Assembly (NCBI RefSeq): GCF_933775445.1
Contig: NC_065873.1
Location: forward strand, 28,830,001 to 28,894,000
Length of the DNA stretch: 64,000 bases
Source of the DNA: Argentina anserina
Lineage: Eukaryota; Streptophyta; Magnoliopsida; Rosales; Rosaceae
Reading direction: 5' to 3'
Each line of letters starts with the position of its first letter. Position 1 is the first letter of the stretch. A program made the translations under genes and the position numbers. The notes beneath the pieces are model-generated. The model saw only the letters and a list, made by a program, of their open reading frames with translations, did not search any database and was not told where the DNA came from. Positions 54,113-64,000 of this stretch are shown in pieces.

Positions 54113-56596
54113 GCTGTTGATAAGATTCCATTTCCAAATAGAAAGTATAGGAAAGGCCAAAGAATGAAACACCAAAAATAATTCAGATTGGATATTGGCC
54201 AAAAAGATAACTAGTACAGTATAGTGCAAGGCTACGAAGTCAAAGCAATGCCGCCTATTATTCCTAAACCAAAAGTATATCATGCAAGTAAGAATGATAC
54301 AATATATGAACTATCTTCATCCATATCCAAGTTACACACAACTCAACTAGAGAATGGAATTACTAGTTCTATGAAGATCTGATTTCTTAATCAAAGAGTA
54401 ACTTATTCAAACCCTAAATAATTTCGATAACATATAAGGGTCAAACTCTAAAAGTCCCTGTAAGATCTGATTTCTTAATCTCTGTATTCGATCTCTGATA
54501 TACAACACAGGTTCCAACTAAGATCTTCTTAAATCTTTGACCTGCAGCTCTAATTATTATATACAAACTGTTTAAACGGCAGAACTTCCGATGTTAAGCA
54601 GCAAAGAACATGGCTACTTGGTCTAGTGGTCTTAGACTGACCCTGACAAGTCGTTTTTGAGAAGTAGCAAAACTAGGGCAGCATGAATAAGTTGAAATAT
54701 AACATAACAGCAGACTTAGTTCATTGAATTAAGGTCCACAAAGTTTTTCTACTGTCTCAAATTCCAATCATACATGAATTTAAATTACAGTATTACTATT
54801 TAACTAGTTTCAAATCCTTCAATTCTACTAATCTCACCCAGGAATCAACCTAGCTAGCTTCTTCTATATTCTTCAGCTTTGTAAGCAAGCAGCAGTACAT
54901 GCATGACTTCCTAAACTTTCCATGATGTAAGTTCTACTCTAAATCAGTAATTTCTCTGATCATTACCAAAACATGGAAGCCAAAGATTGCGGATATAATT
55001 AATCATATAGTAAAGCCAAATTAAGTATTAACCCAAAAAAAAAGCCAAATTAAGTGAAGATTATGATTGGATATAGCTTAATATATTGAGACCCTAAATC
55101 TAAGAACAAGGGACCACTTTGTTGAAAAATAGACAAAGTTCACATGCTCAATAGCAGAGGATGATCTGGGAAGAGTAGGATGAGAAAAAAAAATGACGAA
55201 TTTACAGTGAATTACATAATCTGCATTAGATCTTGATCTTGCTCTAACCCTAGTTTACAAGGTCTACTGTTGAGCAATATGTATCAATCCTTATCAGCAA
55301 CAAGAACCAAACATACTTAATCCATAAATATCTAATTCCCAATTAGCTATTGATGATGATAGTGTCTATCTCTTTATATTATTAGTCTTCAGATTATTGC
55401 ATTATGCATGTCTTCATGTAGTTGTTTGAATTATATTATAGCCAAAATCAATATCCTTTCAGTCTATTACTCCATTATGATCCATGTGAGCCTGATCAAA
55501 TCAAAGTAGTTATCAAGTCGCATTAATCTATACGCTTTGCATCGATCATCATCAGAAGCCAGCAAGCATGCATGCTAATGCATAAGTGCATAACATAATT
55601 GATTGATCAAATGAAAAAGGAAACTTTCTTTAATCAGGAGATTAACACTTCAATTATGGACTGGAAATCTGGAATCGACAAGGAACTTTTTTACTAGCTA
55701 GGAAAGATAAATTTCACGTCTCCGAAAAGGCGATATCTTTGGCGTGAAGATATTGACAGGTAAAATTTTTACTCCAGTACGTACTAATTTTTCCACGTAC
55801 TCATTTTTCCAGATTCAGATGTTTTTCACTTCTGAAAGGAAAATACAGGGTAAAGGAGACATTGATGACTGAATAAGAGGTCAACTCCCACTAGCAAAGT
55901 CTCCTGAGAAAACACATTTTCTTTGTTCAATCTTTTCGTTTTAATTTACTTACTGACTTTTCAGCCTCAAATTAAGTTGAAAGCTCGTTGGAGTTGACAT
56001 GAAGAAGATTCTCCTCCTCCCAACATGAAAAGGCAGAGTTGAACAAGTACGTACTCGATCATAAATGGTGCATGGCTGATAGTATTCATGATGAGGATGA
56101 TAGATCAAAGCTTGCTAGCACCTTGTGTGATCATCGCGACGTGGTCGGTCTCTTTAATTTGCATCCGTCATTGACTTAACATGAACACATTAGTACGTGT
56201 AATTGTTTTCCATTGGAATCGAGAGGGAGGTTGATAGAGAGAGTACGTTAGATGCTGATCAATTATTGTTACCATTGGAAGAGTCAGAGGGGAGTTGATA
56301 AATATGAGTTGGGTGCTGGACAAGGAGAGCCATCTATGTTGGGAGGTAGGCGGAGAAGTAGGGTAGGAATGTTGGAAAGTATAGATCCATCCATAGTTTC
56401 AACTTGAGTTTCTGCATTCCTGCCCAAGAGTCTAAATACCGCTTATCGAGTTTATATCCTTCAAGGAAAAAAAAAGATATATTAGAGATATCGAGTACAC
56501 ATCAGATTCACTAATTTTTAGTTGAAATTATTATATTTATACACATATACTTCACAATGTACCAAATTAACTTGGGTACATTTATACACTGCCTAA

Positions 56597-56762
56597 ACAA
56601 GCCATTTATACATTAACACAAGCCATTTATACAACTCAGAGTCTCAGATGCACCAATTAAAGGTGAAACACAAGAATCAAATTAACACAAGTCATTTATA
56701 GATAAACTGATTAACAAAAGCCATTTATACAACTCATACGCACCAATTAAAGGTGAAACGCA
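56597..56762. repeat. Cluster of AAGYCATTTATA direct repeats
   Basis: The motif AAGCCATTTATA or AAGTCATTTATA occurs four times in 130 bp (about 56599, 56620, 56690, 56718). A longer unit, from this motif to GCACCAATTAAAGGTGAAAC, is present twice, about 98 bp apart. It is probably a local duplication. Confidence 0.75.
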
Positions 56763-57349
56763 TAATCTTTGCTAAAACCCTGATTACTGTCTAAATTATC
56801 CACCAATGACACAGAAGGACTTGAAAGCATGGCATCAAAACTATATCCTTCATAGTTCATACTGATTCCCCCCTTATATTCTCTAACCAATAGGCAATAG
56901 CAGTGGATAGTATAATAGTCAAACGCATGTGTATATATACAATAGTCATTAATGATTATCAAAATACAATAGTCATTACTGTGTAGTGTGTATATATAGT
57001 TTCTGGAATTGGTACAAGGATAATCATAGATTATGGACTTCCTAGTACCAAAATCATTACTGTGTATAAATAATAAGTCAATTTGATCTAGTTAGTACCC
57101 AATTTCCAACTTTGAATTCTCTATTTATTCATCGATTTATGCGTGTCATTTTTAATTCTAAGAGAATGATGAAGGCATTATATATTCTTCTGAGTTGCGG
57201 GCATCTGGAGGTTTAGTGAGTCTGTGTTACGAGTGGCCCATCGCTCTTTCAAGTTTCAAGTCAAACAACTGGGACTGGAGCGGTGTTCGTTTCAAGTCTA
57301 CAGGCCCTGCTCCTCTGCCGAGAAGAACAAAACTTTCAGTTAAAATAAA

Positions 57350-58418
57350 GAGTTTTTTTCACCAACAGTCCCTCAATTCTGGTGTACCTACCAATGTGAT
57401 ACCTCAACTCTTAATCGTACCAATGTGATACCCAGACTCTAGTATTGCTATCATTGAAGTACTTCCGTTAGTTTTTTTTAACTTTTCCGTTATCTTGGTG
57501 ACGTGGCAGGTACGTGAGGCCCACAAAGAGGGTTACAAGACAAAATTAACCTCATCTGAGATGAGCAATGTTTTTCCCGCCCTTTACCTTGAGAAAAACA
57601 CCCAAAAATTCCAATTTTGGCGTCAATTTTCCCTCTCTACTCCTTAATTTGTGTCTCTTATCTAAACTAAAGAACTACCGCCAACCAGTCGACCACAATC
57701 TGATAAAACCTAGATCAATCTCATTTTCTATTTTTACCCTAGCACTTGTTAAACTAACAGAATAAATATATAAATTTATATGGAATATCTCATTTCCACA
57801 ATCTCATAAGAATATAAAAACACATAACTTAACGAAATTCAAATACATGTTTAAGTACCATTAGTTGCCACCTTTTATGTTGATCTGCCATGATTTTTTC
57901 TTGTAAGAACTAATGGTACATGTAGTTGAATTTCGTTAAGTTATGTGTTTCTATATTCTTATGAGATTGTGGAAATGAGATGTTCCATATAAATTTATAT
58001 ATTTATTCTGTTAGTTTAACAAGTGCTAGGGTAAAAATAGAAAATGAGATTGATCTACGTTTTATCAGATTGTGGTCGACTGGTTGGCGGTAGTTCTTTA
58101 GTTTAGATATTAGACACAAATTAAGGAGTAGGGAGTGAAAATTGGCGCCAAAATTGGAATTGTTGAGTGTCTTTCTCAAGGTAAAGGGCGGGAAAAACAT
58201 TGCTCATCTCAGATGAGGTTAATTTTGTCTTTTAACCCTCTTTGTGGGCCTCACGTACCTGCCACGTCACCAAGATAACGGAAAAGTTAAAAAAAACTAA
58301 CAGAAGTACTTCAATGATAGCAATACTAGAGTCTGGGTATCACATTGGTACGATTAAGAGTTGAGGTATCACATTGGTAGGTACACCAGAATTGAGGGAC
58401 TGTTGATGAAAAAAACTC
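57350..58418. mobile_element. Mutator-type foldback element with ~0.51-kb inverted arms
   Basis: A 1069-bp element. Two arms (57350-57866 and 57908-58418) are near-perfect reverse complements around a 41-bp spacer. The ends are GAGTTTTTTTC and its complement. The flanks are a perfect 9-bp direct repeat TAAAATAAA (57341-57349 and 58419-58427). A 9-bp target duplication with long inverted repeats fits Mutator-like elements. No transposase is encoded. A transcript through it would fold into a hairpin of about 0.5 kb. The two matching 65-codon frames (57568-57765 plus strand, 58003-58200 minus strand) are simply the two arms. Confidence 0.88.
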
Positions 58419-58427
58419 TAAAATAAA

Positions 58428-58778
58428 CGGCGACAGGTATACAAATGTTTGGAATCAATAACCAAAAAAAAAAAGATGTTTGGAAACACTTCATAAACTA
58501 TGCCATCGTTCTCAGTTGAACAAAATACATAAAGAAAGAGAATAACAAATTAACAGATATGGATATCATATACAACCACTAGTTACAAAATTACCACCTA
58601 AAACCTTCTTCTTCACAAGTATTCATTCCCTCCCATTTAAGCTTTTTCTTCACACCTGGGAATTCCCAGAAATGATGTCTACTACACAAATGAAGGAGGT
58701 CTCCATCTTTGGTGCTTCTTCTAGTTATTACTTCCACCGGTCTTTAACCACATTGCACCATGCTCTGAAGCTGCAAGC
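58428..58778. other. FPP gene 3' flank
   Basis: About 350 bp between the foldback element and the FPP stop codon. It is AT-rich and likely the 3'UTR. No other feature is seen. Confidence 0.55.
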
Positions 58779-61700
58779 CTAGTAACCATTCTTTCCTTTG
58801 GAGGAGAAAAACCGGCTGAATCCGCGTGGATTTTTCTCCGGCGTTGGGTTAGAAGACCCGCCAGATGAGGAACTGGACTTTGTGGGCCTGTGTTTGGTAG
58901 TTTTCCCATTGCTTGGCGATTTCAAGAGATTGTTTCCATCTGTATCAGATGGGCTGCATGGGGCATTGTACAGATAGATGGGTGACTCGCCACCCGCTCT
59001 AAGAACATTGGGAGAAGCAGCACCATCCATCTCAGCTTGATCCGAGTCGTGGAAATTCAAGGTTCTGGTAGTAGTGGGATCATCCTCGGCGAACCCTTCA
59101 ACCCTTTGACTCCTTTCATTGTGTGGAGATCCCATGGTCTCTGATTGAGGATGCAAAGATTTTAACTGCTTGCCGAGAAGAAATATGGTTTCTTGACACT
59201 CGGCAAGCTTTTCTGCTGCATCCGCCAATTCCCTGTCCTGTGATGACACAAGGAACATTCAACTATTAGGAGTATGTCTCATAGTAACTGGGAGTTTTTA
59301 AATAAAGATCTGTTCATTTGAACTTATATAGTTGGAAAATAATCAAAATATGGTTTATTAAGGTCATCTTTCTTGCATTCCTCAACTTACATTCTAAACT
59401 CACGAGAAACCTTTAGACAAAGCCAGGGTCACAGACTTATTGTTTAATTCTCCTATTCAAAATATAGAACGTTAGACAAAGTGAATGTAGCCTAAACCTG
59501 TTTTGTCTTGAATTCAGTCTCAGCTGCTGTCTCGGCTGCTGCTAAGGTTTCATGCCTGAAATATTATCAAGAAATGCAGAGGTTAGATTGATGCAATAAC
59601 ATGGTTATATGTCACTTTCAAGTTTCAACAGACAGTTTCATACAAGTCCACTGATATATTCCTGAAACTCTAGAAATTATATTGTGAAAGGTAAGGCAAT
59701 AACATGTTAGACCGGTTCATCAGTTTCAAAGGGATGTGTTAGCTGCCATCTTATTTAAACGAAAATGCAACTAACCTTTTCAACTCTTCTTGAAGTTCTG
59801 TGCATCTGGCCAAAGCATCTTGATGATTCCTCTTTTCTTCTACCAACTCCTTTTCCAGAGTTTCAGCTCTGGCTTGTTGTAATTTCAGTTCAGTTTTTAA
59901 CTCCTGGGCTCGTGATTCCAGTGTCCTGTATGATTCTGCCATACACTTCAGCTGCGTCTCATTCAAGCTGGTTGCCTTTTGAGCTGAAACAAATTGTGTT
60001 TTAGCTTCTGCAAGGAGCTGCTCAGTTTCCTGTAACTTGGACGTGGTCATCTCCAGGTTTTCAGCGCATCTTGCCAAATCCAATGCCAGGTTATCTTTCT
60101 CTGATTTCAATTGCTCAAACTCCTCTACTGATATTTTGCATAAGGTGCTATCTGACCCAAAACTGGATACTAGATGCCCGTCATCAGGAACTTCAGGATT
60201 AGAATGATTAGAAATGTCGACACAATGATTCTGATATCTTTGTGATGAATCCTTCTCAACTACCTTGTTCTCTGGTAAGGCAACCTTGTCAATACAATCA
60301 GGGCTATTCCTTCCTGCTTCAACACCCTGGAAGCCTATAACATTGAACTTGAGTTCACTGGCATTTGCTAACACATGAGAAAGGTCAAGAACCAAATCCA
60401 CCAAACTTAATTTCCCATTAATAACTTTACTAAATGTGCCAGAAATTTTTTCGATCTTCTGACTTAATTCATTGCCATCAGAAAACGTGTCATGAACTCC
60501 CACCACTTCTTTGCCTAAGAACAGCACAAAGTCATGGATCAGGGAAATGGCGGATGCCAGTTCTTCACTTATTGCATTCATGGTCTCATTGCCTGTGGAT
60601 TCCTTTTCTGTATTTAAAACAGAGTCCTCAGGGTCTGTCTGCCTATCAAATACTGCATCAGTGCTACCAATGTCTTCAGAAACACAATTTACAGTGTGAG
60701 GGGGCAGCGAATCTTGTGCTTCCTGGACCACGTGCTTGATATCCTCAATAACTTTACCAAAATCAGTGTCCTTGGATAATAGCTCTAACAGTACCGATAT
60801 TCTTGATCGGAGCTTCACCAGAGACAGCTTGTTTTCATTAGCTCCAGGAGTGAGAACTGACAGGACCCCGTTAGAAGATGCTTCAAGCTTTGCTAGTGGA
60901 CTTGAATCATCTTGCTGCTCAGATTGGATATCTTTTGTGGCAGTGAATTCTCTCGATGCCCTATTGGCCTCTATTTCAGATGTCTTATTTGTTGGACTAT
61001 CTGAAACTGAGACATCTCCATTTGAGTCATTAGGCAAGCAAGCCAACTTCTCCATCTCCAGAAAGTCATCCATGAGATTCAAATGATTTTGATTTTCACC
61101 TTTGCTCGACTTTTCTTTGTTCTTCTCTTTCTTGATGTGTGAGAGATCAGAGTTCAATGATGTGCTCCAAGATTCCGCACAGCTTCTGTCATCATCATTT
61201 CCATCTTCAGACATGGAGGCAAAACTTGGTGGATTGCTTGCATTCTGACTCAAGGAACCTTCAATGCTGATGTGAACAACAGATTTTGGGGAGCCTTTTT
61301 GTTGACCACTGCTTTGAAGCTGTGTTTCTATTGTTTGAAGCTTGCTGACTGTTTTTGCACAAATACTCCTCGAAGCCTGCAATTCGCTGTTACGTTTTGA
61401 CAGAGCCTCTTTTAGCATTTTAGTTTCTTCTTCCATTGCAAATAATCGTTCTGTCAGAAATTCATTCTCCTTTTGAAACTTCTGTACATTGTCAAGAGAA
61501 AACTCGGTCACCTGGGACACATGTGGACTAGAAGGCTTAACAGGAGATCTCTTTAATCGAGTTTCTCCATAATCTCGGCCCAAACTCTCAACCTCTAGCT
61601 TCATTTGGGCAAGTGCAGCAGGACCAGGCAACTTCTTCCGCACAAGACCACGCAATCTTTGGCACTCAGCTTCTAGCTTTGTTATTTTTTTGACACCCTC

Positions 61701-62894
61701 CATATGCTGCTTGTTTGCCGCATCTGCAGACCTCACACTCATGTTCTTTTCTTCTGTACGAATTTCCAGCTCCTTGGCAGCTATATGAAGTTCGTACTTC
61801 AGAGAGTTAATTTCCCTTTCACAAGACTCGAGGTTGCTCTTGAAACGCTCAATTTCCGCCTCAGCTTGTGACTTCTCTTCATTTATCTTGTATAGCATGT
61901 TCGACCGCTCTTGTAAAGACCTTGAAATAGCAGCATTTTCAGCAGCAGACCTCAAAAGCTCTTGGTCTAAATTAGCCATCCTTGTTTCGAGCTCATGCTT
62001 GATTTTGTCACATTGCTTTGTTTTGGTGAAAACAACTTCTTGCAATTTCTGTTCATGATCTTCCTTCAGATTTCTGATCTGTCGCATGCACTCTTTGAGA
62101 GCACCATCCAAATGGGATGCCCGATCTTCAGCAGTCAGCTTCTGAAGTGTCACATCCTCTAAATGAGTTTTTAATGCAAGAGCTTCTGCTTCAGCCTTTT
62201 CCCAACCTGTGTAAATGAAATGTATATATATGGATTAATAAAAATCAAGTGAAGAAACTCTCAAGACCAAGAACCTTATATAGTAAAATAATACCAGTCA
62301 TACCTGAGACAGCTTCTTCGGCAACTTTAGCATGCTGTTTCACAAGACCCTCCTGAGTACTGATCTCTGAGTGTGCTGTGGAGAGCTGTTCGTTCAAATC
62401 TGTTATTTGATCCTCCAATGTCTGAAATTGATCCTCATACGTCTTCACCTGATCCTCATAGGCATTCACCTGATTCTCATACGCCTTCACTTGACTCTCA
62501 TAATTCTTCAATTGATCCTCCAATCCACTCAGATGCGAATATTGCTCCACCGAAATTTGAACATAATTCGGTTTCTTGTAGTTATCCTGATTGTATAAGA
62601 GCAGATTCAGAAAAAAGATTACTAAATATACCGCACCAAAATTACAACAAGCTACAATAATCAACAACAAATATGATGTCAAAAATCTAGGTGCATAAAT
62701 GTTGCCCCCACTAACATATATCCTATATATTCCACAACTCCATCAAAAAATTAAGGCAAATGCAGCATTTATCCAAAATAGAATACTGAACATACTTTCT
62801 CTGCCCCCGGTGTCGGAGTAGACTCTGCTCCCAATAAGGCCTTCTCAGTAGCAGCTTTGTCTGATGACGACTTTTTCTTCCACGGCCAACTCAT
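58779..62894 (-). CDS. Filament-like plant protein (FPP, DUF869)
   Basis: Five exons, 62796-62894, 62304-62586, 59776-62206, 59498-59555 and 58779-59237, join in frame to 1109 residues. The start MSWPWKKKSS and the segments WEKAEAEA, LTAEDRASHLDGALKECMRQIRNLKEEHE-like, RLRGLVRKKLPGPAALAQMK and CAESWSTSL(N/I)SDLSHIKKEK are FPP signatures. Long coiled coils cover most of residues 40-330 and 800-970. The tail ends in a Ser/Pro-rich region and GFSRFFSSKGKNGY. FPPs are plant-specific coiled-coil proteins linked to the cytoskeleton and membranes; some bind microtubule or vesicle-tether partners. It most resembles FPP4/FPP6. Exon 2 holds a 21-bp repeat that extends the coiled coil. A leader intron (donor near 63664) is likely. 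Confidence 0.92.
62408..62512 (-). repeat. 21-bp in-frame repeat in FPP exon 2
   Basis: Five imperfect 21-bp units encode the heptads NYESQVK, AYENQVN, AYEDQVK, TYEDQFQ and TLEDQIT. The period equals one coiled-coil heptad, so copy changes keep both frame and coil register. Confidence 0.88.
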
Positions 62895-63930
62895 ATTTAG
62901 ACTCTAAGCTCTGCATAAATCCACAATGAGCATGATCAGTTCACAGAAAACAGTAACACAAACCAAACTTATTGACACAACTAACCAATTAGGCAACCAA
63001 ATTACAAGGAACTTAATGACCAGTAATAACATAATCAACAAAAATTATACCAATTAGAGATAAGATTCAAAAAAACGACATGTCAACTTATGCAGAAGAG
63101 AATACGCCGAGATCTCGGCCGGAGCTTTTATTCCCAGGAGATCCTACAGATTTGAAAACCGCCGGCAGATTTTAAATAGCAAAATAAACTAAATAAAATC
63201 CAATTTAAAAAAATCCAAACCCGCATTCAATCCAATTTCATCCAAACCAATTCATCTCCAACTGCTCAATCTGCTAATCTTCAGACGATAGTCTCACATT
63301 GAAAAACCTCGAAATCAATTACGAAGCGAAAACGTATAGCTGCTTATAGCTAAGCCAAATTAGGAATCCGATTATCCGAACACCAAAACCATCACAGTAA
63401 CAAAAGCAAAAGATGAACAGCGAACACAAATCCTGTTTAAGTGTTAATCCATCGCCACAGCCTCACCGACACAATTAGAGTAATGGAGCTCAAGAAAAAA
63501 AACTGAAGAAATCCACAGCTTGCTTTCACAGAAAGAAACGAATTCAAACAACGGAAAAACCGCATTTCTTCACTTTGAAATTTTTTTTTTTTTTGCATCA
63601 GATAATTTAAGAATCTTCTGGTAACCAAGTCGGCGGCAACCGAATGACGGCGAAATCGGCTTACCGGAGCAAATGCAGCTTCGGCAGGAGTCGCTGCCGA
63701 TAGCGGGTACCGGAGTCGGTTGGCACCGACTTGTCGGTGAGAGTCCGAAATGGAGATCCGAAATCGATACCAGTAGCTCCGGCTCGTTATGGATATCGGA
63801 GGGAGGAAGTGACCGACGGAGTTGGGAGAGAAGAGAGGAGAGAGAAAGCTAGAGAGAGAAGAAGAAGACAAAGAAAGAGAAATGGTGGTGGTGGTGGTGG
63901 TTGTGGTTGCGAGTGACCAGAGAGAGTGAA
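62895..63930 (-). promoter_or_regulatory. FPP leader exon, 5'UTR intron and promoter
   Basis: On the minus strand, a GC-rich leader (about 63665-63870) with CT- and CCA-rich tracts ends in the donor CTCCG/GTAAGCC. The AT-rich stretch to about 62910 would be a leader intron of ~750 bp. The minus-strand frame at 63437-63871 crosses this donor and is not taken as a gene. Confidence 0.55.
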
Positions 63931-64000
63931 ATATTCGGACTTAGGTGTCGATTAAAAGCCGATACCCCTCCAAAAAAAATTCATAAATTTTTTTAAATGA

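Larger units (their letters stand above)
52250..57340. other. 5.1-kb gene-poor region downstream of the SAUR
   Basis: AT-rich. It holds the SAUR 3'UTR, a TA and poly-T tract (52656-52694), a 32-bp minisatellite (54036-54112) and a cluster of direct repeats (56597-56760). A short protein-like stretch at 57195-57350 abuts the foldback element. No intact gene is recognised. Confidence 0.6.

Noticed and set aside
54610..54670. tRNA A-box-like TGGTCTAGTGG
   Set aside because: No B box (GGTTCGA type) and no cloverleaf follows, so neither a tRNA nor a SINE can be supported.
57568..58200. Two nearly identical 65-codon frames on opposite strands
   Set aside because: They are the two arms of the foldback element read in opposite directions, not a conserved protein.
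63437..63871. 144-codon minus-strand frame upstream of the FPP gene
   Set aside because: Low-complexity Ser-rich sequence that crosses a good donor site; better explained as the leader exon and intron of FPP.

Overview
This is a nuclear genome window from a eudicot plant. The coding genes have short exons with GT..AG introns, plastid transit peptides and plant-only families (SAUR, FPP, LOG, LQY1, Myb/SANT-like), in AT-rich intergenic DNA with microsatellites and small non-autonomous DNA transposons. The species cannot be fixed from the sequence alone. Exon boundaries below were worked out by hand from splice motifs, reading frame and remembered protein families; no database search was run.

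Layout, left to right. 1-560: promoter and 5'UTR of a gene that runs leftward out of the window. 3994-5152 (+): LQY1, a plastid zinc-finger protein of photosystem II repair. 5582-6877 (-): an intronless HBS1-type translational GTPase, head to head with DPH5 (7230-8583, +), the diphthamide methyltransferase. 9383-10418 (-) and 13884-16153 (-): two related Myb/SANT-like proteins, the second with three tandem modules. Between them lie a broken AAA-ATPase carrying a hAT-type insertion (11137-11843) and a broken F-box gene (12099-13227). 17909-20570 (+): a membrane-anchored GH9 endoglucanase. 22827-24580 (-): LOG, cytokinin activation. 24.7-30.0 kb: no gene recognised. 30013-30939 (-): an RHC1A-type RING-H2 E3 ligase. 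32434-40190 (-): a 23-exon nuclear 5'-3' exoribonuclease of the XRN2/XRN3 type. 40653-41223: a hAT-type MITE. 42193-44851 (+): an APS2-like ATP sulfurylase. 44.9-51.8 kb: gene-poor, with two more hAT-type MITEs. 51929-52249 (+): a SAUR. 52.3-58.7 kb: gene-poor, with a 1.07-kb Mutator-type foldback element. 58779-62894 (-): a filament-like plant protein (FPP).

The genes do not form a pathway; they are ordinary plant housekeeping and regulatory loci. Their combination (LQY1, GH9B, XRN3, APS2, SAUR, FPP4) matches, from memory, two paralogous Arabidopsis chromosome 1 segments (around At1g19830-19940 and At1g75580-75690), so the window looks like a conserved block with later local insertions. The points most worth a second look are a possible three-start arrangement in the ATP sulfurylase leader, the exon-module triplication in the Myb/SANT-like gene, the intact intronless HBS1-like copy, and four hAT-type MITEs plus one long foldback element whose target-site duplications can be read directly.
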